Positions 7,871-16,313 of a DNA stretch of 64,000 bases are shown here, one piece after another (position 1 is the stretch's first letter; the number at the start of each line of letters is the position of its first letter). This DNA is from Actinophytocola sp963826035. GTDB lineage: Bacteria; Actinomycetota; Actinomycetes; Mycobacteriales; Pseudonocardiaceae. The stretch spans positions 620,001 to 684,000 of the forward strand of contig CAWGVZ010000004.1 of NCBI GenBank assembly GCA_963826035.1. The letters are read 5' to 3'. Both the position numbers and the translations under genes were made by a program. The notes under the pieces are model-generated. The model was not told where the DNA came from and ran no database searches. It worked only from the letters and a program-made list of their open reading frames with translations.

Positions 7871-9208
7871 ATGGCCAGAGAGCCGGAGGCGATCGCTGAG
7901 TTGCGCCGTTCCCTTGGCGCGCAGCTCGCTACCTTCCGGCTGGCAGCCGAGTTGACACAGGGCCGGCTCGCCAAGACCGCCATCTGTGATCGCACCACTC
8001 TCGTGCATATCGAGAAGGGACGCGCCAGAGCTGACGAACGCTTCTGGCGGACGGTGGATGACGCCTGTGATGCAGGCGGAGCCCTGTTGACCGCATACAT
8101 GGAGCTGGAAGCCGCCAAGGCCGAGCTTGAGCAGCGTGAACGGGATCAGCGCCTGGCAACTGTCAGAGCAAAAGCCGCTGAACTGCGGGGGCGTCCTGAC
8201 GGCGCCGTTAGCAGTCACGTTGACAGCGCCCGTCAAGGTGATGCGCCGGAACTGAACGACCTTCGTCGCGCGCTTCTTGGTCACCAGTCGAAGTCGAGCG
8301 CAGCAAGTCAGGAAATCCCCAGTCCTGCCCATCTTCAAGCAGGCGTCACGCAGGCACACCACCTGTACCAACGAGCGGAGTATGACGGTGCCGCACGGCT
8401 GCTTCCGCTTCTCATACGTCGCCTCGAAGAATCCTCCAATGATACCGGTAATCTGAAGCACTGCAAAGCTACGGCGTATCTTGCCGCTGCCAAGTTGGCT
8501 ACCAAACTTGGTGACGCGGGCTTGGCATGGGTAGCGGCCGATCGAAGTCTCCACCTTGCTATCGAAACTGGTCAGCACGGACTAGCCGGGATTGCAAGTT
8601 ACCAGATAGCATGCGCTTTGCTTGGCAGTGGTTATTTGGCAGACGCGGAACAGACGACTACTACCGCGATTGAACGGGTTATCAGTGGCGGGGGTATATC
8701 GACCCGGGGCGTCGAAGATTCCCTATCGGCTCAGGGTGCGCTGCAATTGTTGCTCGCTATCATCGCTGCCCACCGTGGCGATGCACGGGCCGCCCAAGCC
8801 AACTTGCGTGGTGCCGCCCGACTGGCAGACCAACTTGGCCAGGACGGCAATTGGCTCTGGACGGCGTTTGGCCCGACCAACATTGCTATTCACGAACTAG
8901 CCACGTACGTAGCGCTCGGCGATTCGCGTAAGGCAATCCAACTCGGCGAGACTATCGACACTGACGGGTTGCCAGCCGTTCTTCGCGGACGCCGCTCTCA
9001 GGTTCATTTGGAGTTGGGTTGGGCGTCGGCCGGCCAGGGTGACGATAGCTTGGCAGTGCTGCATCTACTGGAAGCCGAGCGGGTAGCACAACAGACCGTT
9101 TCACGAAGCGCCACCGCTCGCGCGCTACTAAAGACCTTACTTGCTCGTGAGCGCAAGAGTGCCACGCCTGGGTTACGGTCATTGGCGACCAGATCTGGGG
9201 TCATTTGA
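7871..9208 (+). CDS. XRE-family transcriptional regulator with TPR-like C-terminus
   Basis: A 445-residue protein with an N-terminal helix-turn-helix (about residues 8-60, LAKTAICDRTTLVHIEKG being the recognition region) and a long alpha-helical C-terminal part that looks like TPR repeats. A charged linker (ELEAAKAELEQRERDQR) joins them. ATG 7871 is preferred over upstream starts because family members begin just before the helix-turn-helix; a GTG at 7857 is also possible. The stop overlaps the start of the flavoprotein gene (TGATG), so the two are translationally coupled. Codon use is relatively A/T-rich, unlike the flanking core genes. Confidence 0.82.
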   Translation: MAREPEAIAELRRSLGAQLATFRLAAELTQGRLAKTAICDRTTLVHIEKGRARADERFWRTVDDACDAGGALLTAYMELEAAKAELEQRERDQRLATVRAKAAELRGRPDGAVSSHVDSARQGDAPELNDLRRALLGHQSKSSAASQEIPSPAHLQAGVTQAHHLYQRAEYDGAARLLPLLIRRLEESSNDTGNLKHCKATAYLAAAKLATKLGDAGLAWVAADRSLHLAIETGQHGLAGIASYQIACALLGSGYLADAEQTTTTAIERVISGGGISTRGVEDSLSAQGALQLLLAIIAAHRGDARAAQANLRGAARLADQLGQDGNWLWTAFGPTNIAIHELATYVALGDSRKAIQLGETIDTDGLPAVLRGRRSQVHLELGWASAGQGDDSLAVLHLLEAERVAQQTVSRSATARALLKTLLARERKSATPGLRSLATRSGVI

Positions 9209-9735
9209 TGGCAGCGGTGCAACCAACCCAGGTGCTCTATCTAGTTGTGTGCGCCGCGCCGCCCGCGCAGGCAATCGGCGAACTGATCGAACATTTACAG
9301 AAACGGCAGTGGGCAGTGTGCGTGATTGGTACACCGAGGGCAGCGGGCTGGATCGATGGCGCGACACTCACCGAGCAGACCGCCTATCCTGTTCGCTTCG
9401 ATTACAAGCAGCCTGAGGATCCTGACGTTTTGCCGCTAGCTGATGCTATTGCAGTGGTACCGGCGACGTTCAACACGATAAACAAATGGGTTTCGGGCAT
9501 CAGTGACACCTTCGCGCTAGGGATACTAAATGAGGCCATCGGACTCGGGTTGCCGATCACGGTAGTGCCTTATGTCAAGGCGACGCTCGCGGCACATCCT
9601 GTCTTTGAACCAAATTTGCAGACGCTCAGCGAGTGGGGCGTGACCGTGCTGCCCAATGAGATTATCCGAGTCCGATCGGCTCAACAATCTTTTGATTGGC
9701 GTCCGGTCGTTGATGCACTTACTCCACTGCCATGA
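9208..9735 (+). CDS. Flavoprotein (PPC-decarboxylase-like fold)
   Basis: A 175-residue protein of the Flavoprotein superfamily, which includes phosphopantothenoylcysteine decarboxylases and the LanD/EpiD-type cysteine decarboxylases. Visible hallmarks are the N-terminal LYLVVCAAPPA strand-loop, VVPATFNTINKW (the PASANT-like FMN/substrate loop) and LGLPITVVPYVK. It lacks the CoaB half, so it is not a full coenzyme A enzyme. Its start overlaps the stop of the XRE regulator, giving a coupled regulator-flavoenzyme pair. Its 3' end overlaps the convergent HEAT-like gene by 17 bases. The substrate is unknown. Confidence 0.8.
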   Translation: MAAVQPTQVLYLVVCAAPPAQAIGELIEHLQKRQWAVCVIGTPRAAGWIDGATLTEQTAYPVRFDYKQPEDPDVLPLADAIAVVPATFNTINKWVSGISDTFALGILNEAIGLGLPITVVPYVKATLAAHPVFEPNLQTLSEWGVTVLPNEIIRVRSAQQSFDWRPVVDALTPLP

Positions 9736-12700
9736 AGGTGTCCAGTGCGGCGAGGCGGGCATCGGGGTCGGGGTGGTGCCGGAGGTCGGCGACCAGCTCG
9801 CGCCAGTGTGGGGGCCAGCCGCCCTCCGGACCGGCGCAGCTCGCGATCGCGACGGCCAGTAGCTGGGCGGCCGGCGCGGCCGGGTGCGCGGCGAGCGTCG
9901 TGGCCGCCTCGTGCAGGTACGGCTGAGGCAGGCGACGCACCCGGTTGTCGAGCGCGGCGCGCAGGGCGTGGTGGGCGTGCCAGGCCCAGATCGGCGAGTC
10001 GGCGAGCTCGGCGACCCGCAGCAGCGCGCGGACGTCGCCCTCCTGGTCGAGTGGTACGGCGGCGACGGCGAGCTCCACCGCGGGCCGGCGCAGCGTGGGC
10101 GAGTCCAGCGCGTCGGCCAGGATCACCGCCGCGTGCCGCAGTGCGGGCGAGGACTCGGCGCCCGTGCGGACCGCGTCGGCCAGTGCCAGGATCCGTTGCC
10201 GTACCGGCAGATCACGGTCGGCGCCGGTCGGCTCGGCGGCCGCGGCGAGCCGGGTGGCGACCGTGCGCAGCGGGTCGGGGTTCTCCGTGCCGGCGCAGCC
10301 GGCGACCAGGGCGCGCAGCGCCGGGCGCCAGCCGGCCGTGTTCTCGAGGTCGGTCACCCGGTCGACGAGCAGCTCCGTTCCGGCCTCGTCCCACCGCGTC
10401 CAGTCGGCCAACGCGGTCAGGCCGAGGCGGGCGATGTCCGGATCGGTGGAACCGGCGACGGCGTGGATCAGCTCGGCGTAGCGCGGCCGGTGCCGGTCGG
10501 CGATCGTGTGCGGGTCGAGGTCGAGCAGGGCGGTCGCCACGGCCTGGTCGGCCGCCGCCTCGGTGAGCAGCGCCCAGACCCGCTCGTCGTCGAGCAACGA
10601 GAAGGCCGCGGTGACCACCGCACGACGTACGTCCCGATGCTGGTCCGGCGCGGCCCAGGTCCGTACCAGCGTCTCCGCCGCACCCGCGGCGCGGTGGGCG
10701 GCCAGCAACCGCACCGCCTCCTTGCGGGAGGTCACCTTCTTGCTGGTCAACGCGGGCGCCAGCGCCGCGGCGAGCCGGTCGGGCGACACGAAGCGGGCGC
10801 ACCTGCTCGCCGCGTGGACCGCCACCCGCGCGCGGTCGCCGTCGGCGTGGGCGAGCAGTTCGGGCATCACCTCGGCGGGTTCGCTCGTCCACGCCAACGC
10901 GGCCAGCGCGGCCTCGACGACCGTGATGTCGCGATGGCTCAGGAACGCGCGGAGGTGATCGGTGGCGCCGGGCACCGAGCCGAGCCGGCGGACCGCGCCG
11001 GCCCGTTCCCACGACGAGACCCGTTTGGCACCGGCGAGCGTGACCAGCAGCTCGGCGTACGCGTTCGCCTGACGCGGCAGCCAGCGATCGAAGCCACCGT
11101 CGAACGACAGCACGTGGCGCTGCTTCTTCTTCAGGAACCGGCCGTGCAGCGACTTGCCGAGGACCTCGTCCAGCAGGTCCGTGCGGCGCCAGGCGATCCC
11201 GTTCAGCACCGCGGGGATCGTGATCGTCGAGCGGTCCGCGTGGAAGACCTCGGCCAGCCGCTCGTCCTTGGTCGCGGGCGGACCCAGCCACAGCCCGATG
11301 GCGGTGTGCACCACGTGGTCGTCGGTGGCCTTCGTGGCCTGCCCGACGATCTCTTGCAGCTCCGGCATCCCCCACGCTCGCCGCCGGAGGCCTGCGGCGA
11401 GCGCCAGCGCCATGCCGAACTCGCCGCGCCGCGCGTCGTCGTCCAGGCGGGTCCGCAGCGCCTCGAACACCTGGTGCTCACCGCCGCGCGGCAGGTCGTG
11501 GTCGAGCGCGGACAGGTTCACCGACGGCACGTGCTGGCCCAGCAGGCCGAGCCCGCGCAGGCCGGTGTCGACCAGCTCCGGCTGCCGGCTCAGTGTGCCC
11601 TCGCGGATCAGGCGGGCGGCCAGCGTCCGCACGGCATGCTCGGTCTGCCACGAGCAGTCCCGCGCCTGCGCCGCATCGGTCATCAGGCGGAGCACGGTCG
11701 CCGCCTCGGTGGACCGGAACAGCCACGGCGGCACTTCGGCCAGCGCACCCAACGCCGTGTGCCGCACCGGATCCTGCTCGTTGGCCAGCCTGGTGAGGGT
11801 GCCGAGCAGCTCCGCGAACACCTCGGGGTCGCGGCTGGCGGCCGCGGCGCCGATGTAGCACGGGTACGCCTCGGCACGCTCATCGGCCGTGGACCGGCGG
11901 GTCGCGTCGCGCAGCGTGTCCCGTGCCTCCGCCCACGGCAGCCGCGCGGTGACCGCGAGCCGCACGAACGGATCGTCGGCCACGCTGCGCAGCCCGAGCA
12001 ACCGTCGCGCCTCGGCCCCGCGCGCCGCGGCGGGCAGCTGGTCCAGCACCTCTATCGGCGTGCCGGTGGTGGCGAGATCCCGGCCGCCGACCGCCCCGGC
12101 ATACACCGCCGCTCGCCGCGACGGCGGCAATACCCGAAGGAACCGCTGCAGCCCGCTCAGCGCCCGCCCCAGCGCGGCCAGTTCCGCGTCGTCCGCACCG
12201 AGCAGCGCCCGCCACAGCTTCCGGCCACCCGGCAGGAAACCGTCCCGGCGCGGGTGCAGCAGCACGCCGAGCAACCGGGCCGCGTCGTGCCGCGCCAGCG
12301 CGCCCATGACCCGGCCGAGTGCGAGCGGCAGCGGCGCGTACGGCACCGTCCGTTCCAGTACGTCGAGCACCCGGGCCGGCTCACTCAGCGCGGCCGCCGT
12401 GATACCGCTGCCGACGGTGTCCAGCAGCCGGGCCCAGCCCGACCGCGGGGTGGCGGACAGTTCCGCGTCCAGGTAGTCGAGGAACACGCCGGGATGGCGG
12501 TGGCCGACCATCCGCCACCCGGTGATCGCGTAGCCGACCTCGGGCAGTGTCGCGGCCACGGTGTCCGCCGTGCACGCCGGCAGCAGCACAGCGGCCTCCC
12601 GGGCACCGAAGGCGCGGGCGGCCGGCAGCAGCGCCTCGGCCAGCTCGGTCGCCCGGCGCTGGCGCACCTCCTGGTACAGGCCGTGCCGCAGCGCCGGCGG

Positions 12701-13018
12701 CAGCTCGGGCAGCCTGCCGGCCAGCACGGCGCCGGGCAGGCCGAGCCGGACCGCCGAGCCGAGTGCCCGGCCGACCACGCCGGTCTCCGCCGCCGTGAGG
12801 CACCGCTCGACGTAGCCGCGCTCCCCCGCGATGGCGGCCATGCGCACCGCGATCCGCCGGGCGAAGTCGCCGTGGGCGTGCAGGTCGTCGAGCAGCGTGG
12901 TCAGCTCGGCGGAACCGGCGAGCTCCCTGGCGTGCTCGGCGAGCAGGCGTTGGCGGGCGCCGTAGGCCAGCCCGTCGATCGAGTGCAGCAGACGTTGCGC
13001 GGTGATCATGGCCCGCAT
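9719..13018 (-). CDS. Giant HEAT-repeat-like protein of unknown function
   Basis: A 1099-residue, almost entirely alpha-helical protein rich in Ala, Leu and Arg, without membrane segments, signal peptide or catalytic motif that I can see. Repeated helical pairs (for example AALAALAWTSEPAEVMPELL and AAALAPALTSKKVTSRKEAV) suggest an alpha-solenoid such as HEAT repeats, which usually scaffold protein or nucleic-acid complexes. Two in-frame starts are possible (13018 or 13009); neither has a clear ribosome-binding site. It stands alone between the accessory block and the IS630 element, so context gives no function. The opposite strand is open for more than 3 kb only because of codon bias. Confidence 0.78.
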   Translation of the reverse strand: MRAMITAQRLLHSIDGLAYGARQRLLAEHARELAGSAELTTLLDDLHAHGDFARRIAVRMAAIAGERGYVERCLTAAETGVVGRALGSAVRLGLPGAVLAGRLPELPPALRHGLYQEVRQRRATELAEALLPAARAFGAREAAVLLPACTADTVAATLPEVGYAITGWRMVGHRHPGVFLDYLDAELSATPRSGWARLLDTVGSGITAAALSEPARVLDVLERTVPYAPLPLALGRVMGALARHDAARLLGVLLHPRRDGFLPGGRKLWRALLGADDAELAALGRALSGLQRFLRVLPPSRRAAVYAGAVGGRDLATTGTPIEVLDQLPAAARGAEARRLLGLRSVADDPFVRLAVTARLPWAEARDTLRDATRRSTADERAEAYPCYIGAAAASRDPEVFAELLGTLTRLANEQDPVRHTALGALAEVPPWLFRSTEAATVLRLMTDAAQARDCSWQTEHAVRTLAARLIREGTLSRQPELVDTGLRGLGLLGQHVPSVNLSALDHDLPRGGEHQVFEALRTRLDDDARRGEFGMALALAAGLRRRAWGMPELQEIVGQATKATDDHVVHTAIGLWLGPPATKDERLAEVFHADRSTITIPAVLNGIAWRRTDLLDEVLGKSLHGRFLKKKQRHVLSFDGGFDRWLPRQANAYAELLVTLAGAKRVSSWERAGAVRRLGSVPGATDHLRAFLSHRDITVVEAALAALAWTSEPAEVMPELLAHADGDRARVAVHAASRCARFVSPDRLAAALAPALTSKKVTSRKEAVRLLAAHRAAGAAETLVRTWAAPDQHRDVRRAVVTAAFSLLDDERVWALLTEAAADQAVATALLDLDPHTIADRHRPRYAELIHAVAGSTDPDIARLGLTALADWTRWDEAGTELLVDRVTDLENTAGWRPALRALVAGCAGTENPDPLRTVATRLAAAAEPTGADRDLPVRQRILALADAVRTGAESSPALRHAAVILADALDSPTLRRPAVELAVAAVPLDQEGDVRALLRVAELADSPIWAWHAHHALRAALDNRVRRLPQPYLHEAATTLAAHPAAPAAQLLAVAIASCAGPEGGWPPHWRELVADLRHHPDPDARLAALDTFMAVE

Positions 13019-13083
13019 TCTGCCCGGACCGGTCCCGTCCGCTCGGCCGAATGACAGGACGCCCCGCTAGTAGACCGTCGCCT

Positions 13084-13776
13084 CTAAATCTCCGGGTAGA
13101 GGTGGCGGAGCCTGGTTCGGGCGTCGGCGGTGGTGAAGTGCCAGTTGACTTGTCGCTGGTCGGCGTTGGTGGCGTCCTGCCAGGCGGTGAGTTCGGTGTT
13201 GAGGATGTCGAGGTCGCAGATGCGGCGGTCGAGGCATTGGCGGGTCAGGGCCGAGAGTTCGATCTCGGCGATGTTCAGCCAGGAGCCGTGTTTCGGGGTG
13301 TGGTGGATCTCGAGCCGCTGGGCCAGGGCGTGGGCCTTGGCCGGCTCGAAGGCCTCGTAGAGCGACCCGATCGAATGGGTGTTGAGGTTGTCCATGACCA
13401 GAACGACTTTCTCGGCGTCGGGATAGTCGCCGGTCAGGAGCTGGTCGACCTCGTGGGCCCAGTCGATCCGGGTCCGCCGGGAGCGGGCGGTCACACGGCG
13501 CCGTCCGGCCAGCGGCTCGACCCATACGAAGATCGAACAGGTCCCGTGACGCACGTACTCGGAGTCCTCTTTGAGATCATGGCCCGGAGTGGCGGGGATC
13601 GGGGCACGGGCGTGGTCGAGGAGTTGGTAGGGCTTCTCATCCATGCAGACCACCGGCACGTTCGGGTCGTGGTCTCGGGCATAGACCGCGAGGACGTCTT
13701 CCATCCTGGCCACGAACTCGCCGTTCGCTTTCGGCGGGATGGTCCAGCACTTCTTCAGATGAGGGCGCAGTTTCGT
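13084..13776 (-). CDS. IS630 family transposase, catalytic part (frame B)
   Basis: This frame holds the DDE core: Asp in VVCMDEKPYQLL, Asp in LVMDNLNTHS, and Glu in HGSWLNIAEIELS. It has no good start of its own at its upstream edge; the continuous protein sequence begins directly after the A7 run (LKKTKLRPHLKK...), so it is most likely made as a fusion with frame A by -1 frameshifting or transcript slippage. Within the frame the first Met is at 13713, too far into the domain to be the natural start. The protein ends LRHLYPEI eight bases from the left end of the element. Confidence 0.85.
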   Translation of the reverse strand, partial: TKLRPHLKKCWTIPPKANGEFVARMEDVLAVYARDHDPNVPVVCMDEKPYQLLDHARAPIPATPGHDLKEDSEYVRHGTCSIFVWVEPLAGRRRVTARSRRTRIDWAHEVDQLLTGDYPDAEKVVLVMDNLNTHSIGSLYEAFEPAKAHALAQRLEIHHTPKHGSWLNIAEIELSALTRQCLDRRICDLDILNTELTAWQDATNADQRQVNWHFTTADARTRLRHLYPEI

Positions 13777-14225
13777 TTTTTTAACACCTTCCCGATGGTC
13801 GAGTGGTCCAGATCCGGGATGTCCTCGACCAGGAGGACACGCTTCTCCAGCAGCCGCAGCGACCAGCGGTCATACCCCTCGGGCGGCTTCGAGCAGGCCA
13901 GCGCGATCAACCTGGCCTCGACCTCGCCGGTGACCTTCGGCTCGACCGGCGGCGTGAGGCGCTTCTTACGGCTGATCGTCGCCCCGACATCGCCGTCATG
14001 CCCGGCATACGCCTTCGCGACGTTACTGATCGTCTCAGGACTGACACCGACCCGTTCCGCGATCTCCTGTCGCCCTGCGGGCACGCCGTGGTTCTCGTCG
14101 AGCTCCAGCAGGATCCGCGAACGACGGACCTCCTGCGCCGGATACGCCCCGGTCCGGACCACTCTTGTCAACCACACACGCTCGTCGGCACTCAACACCA
14201 CCGACGGCAACGTCGACCTCGACAC
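13755..14225 (-). CDS. IS630 family transposase, helix-turn-helix part (frame A)
   Basis: A 156-codon frame encoding the N-terminal DNA-binding part: LSADERVWLTRVVRTG, a helix-turn-helix (about residues 50-75, RQEIAERVGVSPETISNV) and a second winged-helix-like segment. It terminates shortly after GKVLKK at a TGA just past the slippery A7 (13776-13782). Shifting one base back at that run continues smoothly into the catalytic frame, so this is the first half of one transposase. Alone it could act as a DNA-binding inhibitor of transposition, as in other IS families; that is inference. Confidence 0.82.
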   Translation of the reverse strand: MSRSTLPSVVLSADERVWLTRVVRTGAYPAQEVRRSRILLELDENHGVPAGRQEIAERVGVSPETISNVAKAYAGHDGDVGATISRKKRLTPPVEPKVTGEVEARLIALACSKPPEGYDRWSLRLLEKRVLLVEDIPDLDHSTIGKVLKKRNCALI

Positions 14226-14305
14226 GACACATCCTCACGCCAGGAGACGGAACCTGCCGCTACAGATCTACCGCATCGCGAGCCAGCATTAGCGGCGACA
14301 CGCTA

Positions 14306-14506
14306 CTAGTCCTCGCGCAGGCGGTACTCGCAGCCGTACTCCACCGCGTAGTTCAGGTCGTAGTGGTGCACGATCTTGGGGCCTTCGTGCAGGTGTACGT
14401 GGGTGACCGTGTCGCGGGGTTCCTCCGGCAGGTCGGGCAGCTTGTCCACCCGGCCGTCGAGCGGACCGCCGACGTAGCGAACCACATAAGGTTTGGTCAC
14501 GGTCAC
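14306..14506 (-). CDS. Small hypothetical protein
   Basis: A 66-residue protein of unknown function, rich in His and Tyr (THVHLHEGPKIVHHYDL). GTG 14506 is chosen because GAGGAG lies five bases upstream. Longer readings to 14596 include poorly biased codons. The motif VRYVGGPLDGRVDKLPDL recalls short actinobacterial and phage proteins with a GGPLDG core, but I cannot name a family. The TAG stop contains the TA at which the IS630 element inserted, so the coding sequence ends at the IS junction and may originally have ended in the same place. Confidence 0.6.
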   Translation of the reverse strand: MTVTKPYVVRYVGGPLDGRVDKLPDLPEEPRDTVTHVHLHEGPKIVHHYDLNYAVEYGCEYRLRED

Positions 14507-14665
14507 CTCGACTCCTCGCACCGGCTCGCTCCGTGGCTTCGATGCTTCCTTGTGGTTGGGCGGAAAGCAACCGCGCGCCGAGAAACCTCTGGTCACGTGC
14601 GAGACCGGTGTAACAGTTCGGTGAACAGGGGCGACGCCAAGGCATCAACCGAGGAGTCTTTGCCG

Positions 14666-15130
14666 ATGACGATCGACGAACAGCCTCCGACGCGCCGCTG
14701 GCCGATCTGGCCGTGGCTGGTGCTCGCGGTCGCCGGCGCGGTCGTCACCGCGGTCGCGGCGATCTTCGGCACCGTGTCCAATGAGGACACCGGCGCCACG
14801 CCACCAGCGGCGAACCAGACCACGCTGACCGTCGTGCAGGTGGCGACCAGCACGGTGACCGAGACGGTGACCGTCGCGGCCCCGCACTCCGGGCCGGCCA
14901 CCCGGCTGGTCAACGGGCTGCACCAGGTGGGCGTGAACGTCGTGCCGGGCACCTACCGGACCGCGGGACCGGACGGCTCCAACGGCGGCGGCTGCTACTG
15001 GACGCGCTCCTCCACCACGACCGGCGACCTCATCGACAACGGCGTGCTGTCCGGGACGGGCACCATCACCATCGCGCAGGGCGAGCTGGTCGAAACCGCC
15101 GGCTGCCAGCCCTGGGCCCTTATGTTCTAA
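14666..15130 (+). CDS. Membrane-anchored extracytoplasmic protein
   Basis: A 154-residue protein with a short cytoplasmic head (MTIDEQPPTRRWPIWP), one transmembrane helix (about residues 17-40) and an extracytoplasmic part. A Thr/Val-rich stalk leads to a small domain with VNVVPGTYRTAGPDG, GCYWTR and a terminal Cys (ETAGCQPWA), which may form a disulfide with the GGGCYW cysteine. Such GTYRT/CYW domains occur in many actinobacterial secreted proteins of unknown role. GAGGAG nine bases upstream supports the ATG. It is divergent from the 66-residue gene and followed by the second 57-bp repeat, which may terminate it. Confidence 0.75.
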   Translation: MTIDEQPPTRRWPIWPWLVLAVAGAVVTAVAAIFGTVSNEDTGATPPAANQTTLTVVQVATSTVTETVTVAAPHSGPATRLVNGLHQVGVNVVPGTYRTAGPDGSNGGGCYWTRSSTTTGDLIDNGVLSGTGTITIAQGELVETAGCQPWALMF

Positions 15131-15143
15131 CGCGCCCCGTCGA

Positions 15144-15200
15144 ATGCCTGGAAGGCGTCGTTGCAGACGCTCAACGTCAGTAAGGCGTCGTTCCAGGCAT
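15144..15200. repeat. 57-bp dispersed inverted-repeat element, copy 2
   Basis: It is the reverse complement of 515-571 with four mismatches and has the same outer ends ATGCCTGGAA / TTCCAGGCAT. It lies 13 bases after the stop of the membrane-anchored protein and 12 before the convergent polymerase gene end, a position suited to a bidirectional terminator. The identical length and conserved ends suggest a mobile or mobilised miniature element. Confidence 0.8.
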
Positions 15201-15211
15201 GCCCCAGCCCT

Positions 15212-16267
15212 TTAGTCCGGTCGGGCTTTCGAGGGCTGGACCCGCTTGGGCTCGCCCGGCATCTTCGGATACTCGGGCGGGTAGGGCAGATCGCCCTCGC
15301 CGTTCTCCTCGTCGCGGGCCACCAGCTCCAGCAGCGGCTCCAGCGAGAACACCTTGTCCGCGACGCCGGCGTGCAGGTCGCCGACCGAGGCGAACCGGTC
15401 GGGCATGGTGAGTACCGTGAAGTCGGCGGGCGCCACGTCCGGCAGCTCGTCCCAGGTCAGCGGCGCGGACACCTGCGCCCGCGGGGTCGGCCGGATTGAG
15501 TAGGCGCAGGCGATGGTGCGGTCGCGGGCCATCTGGTTGAAGTCGATGAAGATCCGCTCGCCACGCTCCTCCTTCCACCAGCTCATGGTCACCTGGTCGG
15601 GCATCCGGCGCTCCAGCTCGCGACCGAGCGCGATGACCGCGCGGCGCGCCTCGACGAAGCTCCAGCGCGGCTCGATCGGCACGTAAACGTGCAGGCCGCG
15701 CCCTCCCGACGTCTTCGGGAAGCCCTCCATCCCCAGCTCACCGAGCAGCGCGCGCAGCTCGTAGGCCACCGGCACGGCGGACGCGAAATCCGTGCCCGGC
15801 TGCGGGTCGAGGTCGATGCGCAGCTGGTCCGGCTGGTCGAGCTCGGGGCGGCTTACCGGCCACGGGTGGAACGTCAGCGTGCCGAGGTTGACCGCCCACA
15901 CGACGACCGCCAGCTCGGTCGGGCAGACCTCGTCGGCCGGCCGGCCGCTGGGAAACGCGATGCGCGCCGTCTCCACGAAGTCGGGCGCGCCCTTGGGCAC
16001 GCGCTTCTGGTAGAACGCGTCGCCCCGGTTGTCCGCGCGGGTGGACAGCTTCGCGCCCTCGAACACCCCGCCCGGCCAGCGCTCCAACGTGGTCGGCCGG
16101 TCCCGAAGGGCGCCGAGGATCCCGTCGCCGACCGACAGGAAGTACCGGACCACGTCCGACTTGGTGATCCCCAGCTCGGGGAAGTACGGCTTGTCCGGAC
16201 TCGACACCCGAACCGCCCGGGGCCCGTCCGGCCCGGCAACCTCGAACTCCATCGCCTTCGTCGCCAC
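15212..16267 (-). CDS. LigD-type primase-polymerase (PolDom) protein
   Basis: A 351-residue stand-alone polymerase domain of the archaeo-eukaryotic primase superfamily, as found at one end of LigD and as Prim-PolC in mycobacteria. Metal-binding acids are DLD (152-154) and Asp242 in IFIDFNQ; SGGRGLH with His193 is the nucleotide-binding motif. It can fill gaps with ribonucleotides or deoxynucleotides and in mycobacteria works with LigC. No ligase or nuclease domain is attached. The 3' end faces the 57-bp repeat, and the gene is divergent from the HisRS-like gene 46 bases away. Identity is secure; the functional pairing with ligC (4342-5424) is from the mycobacterial precedent. Confidence 0.9.
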   Translation of the reverse strand: MATKAMEFEVAGPDGPRAVRVSSPDKPYFPELGITKSDVVRYFLSVGDGILGALRDRPTTLERWPGGVFEGAKLSTRADNRGDAFYQKRVPKGAPDFVETARIAFPSGRPADEVCPTELAVVVWAVNLGTLTFHPWPVSRPELDQPDQLRIDLDPQPGTDFASAVPVAYELRALLGELGMEGFPKTSGGRGLHVYVPIEPRWSFVEARRAVIALGRELERRMPDQVTMSWWKEERGERIFIDFNQMARDRTIACAYSIRPTPRAQVSAPLTWDELPDVAPADFTVLTMPDRFASVGDLHAGVADKVFSLEPLLELVARDEENGEGDLPYPPEYPKMPGEPKRVQPSKARPD

Positions 16268-16313
16268 CGCGCCAGCCTACGGCCCGCGGTAACGCACGCG
16301 CCTGGAGAACACG

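Larger units (their letters stand above)
13070..14306 (-). mobile_element. IS630-family insertion sequence with two-frame transposase
   Basis: The ends are inverted repeats of the form TAGTAGnnnGTCGCCnCT (13069-13085 and the complement up to about 14308). A TA lies at both junctions (13068-13069 and 14307-14308), the expected TA duplication of IS630/Tc1-type elements. Length is about 1.24 kb. Two minus-strand frames encode the transposase and are joined by a run of seven A residues. The right junction TA is part of the TAG stop codon of the next gene. Confidence 0.82.

Noticed and set aside
9884..13054. 1056-codon plus-strand frame antisense to the HEAT-like gene
   Set aside because: Low-complexity Arg/Gln/Pro/Gly composition and no family features; the minus-strand protein has coherent helical sequence.
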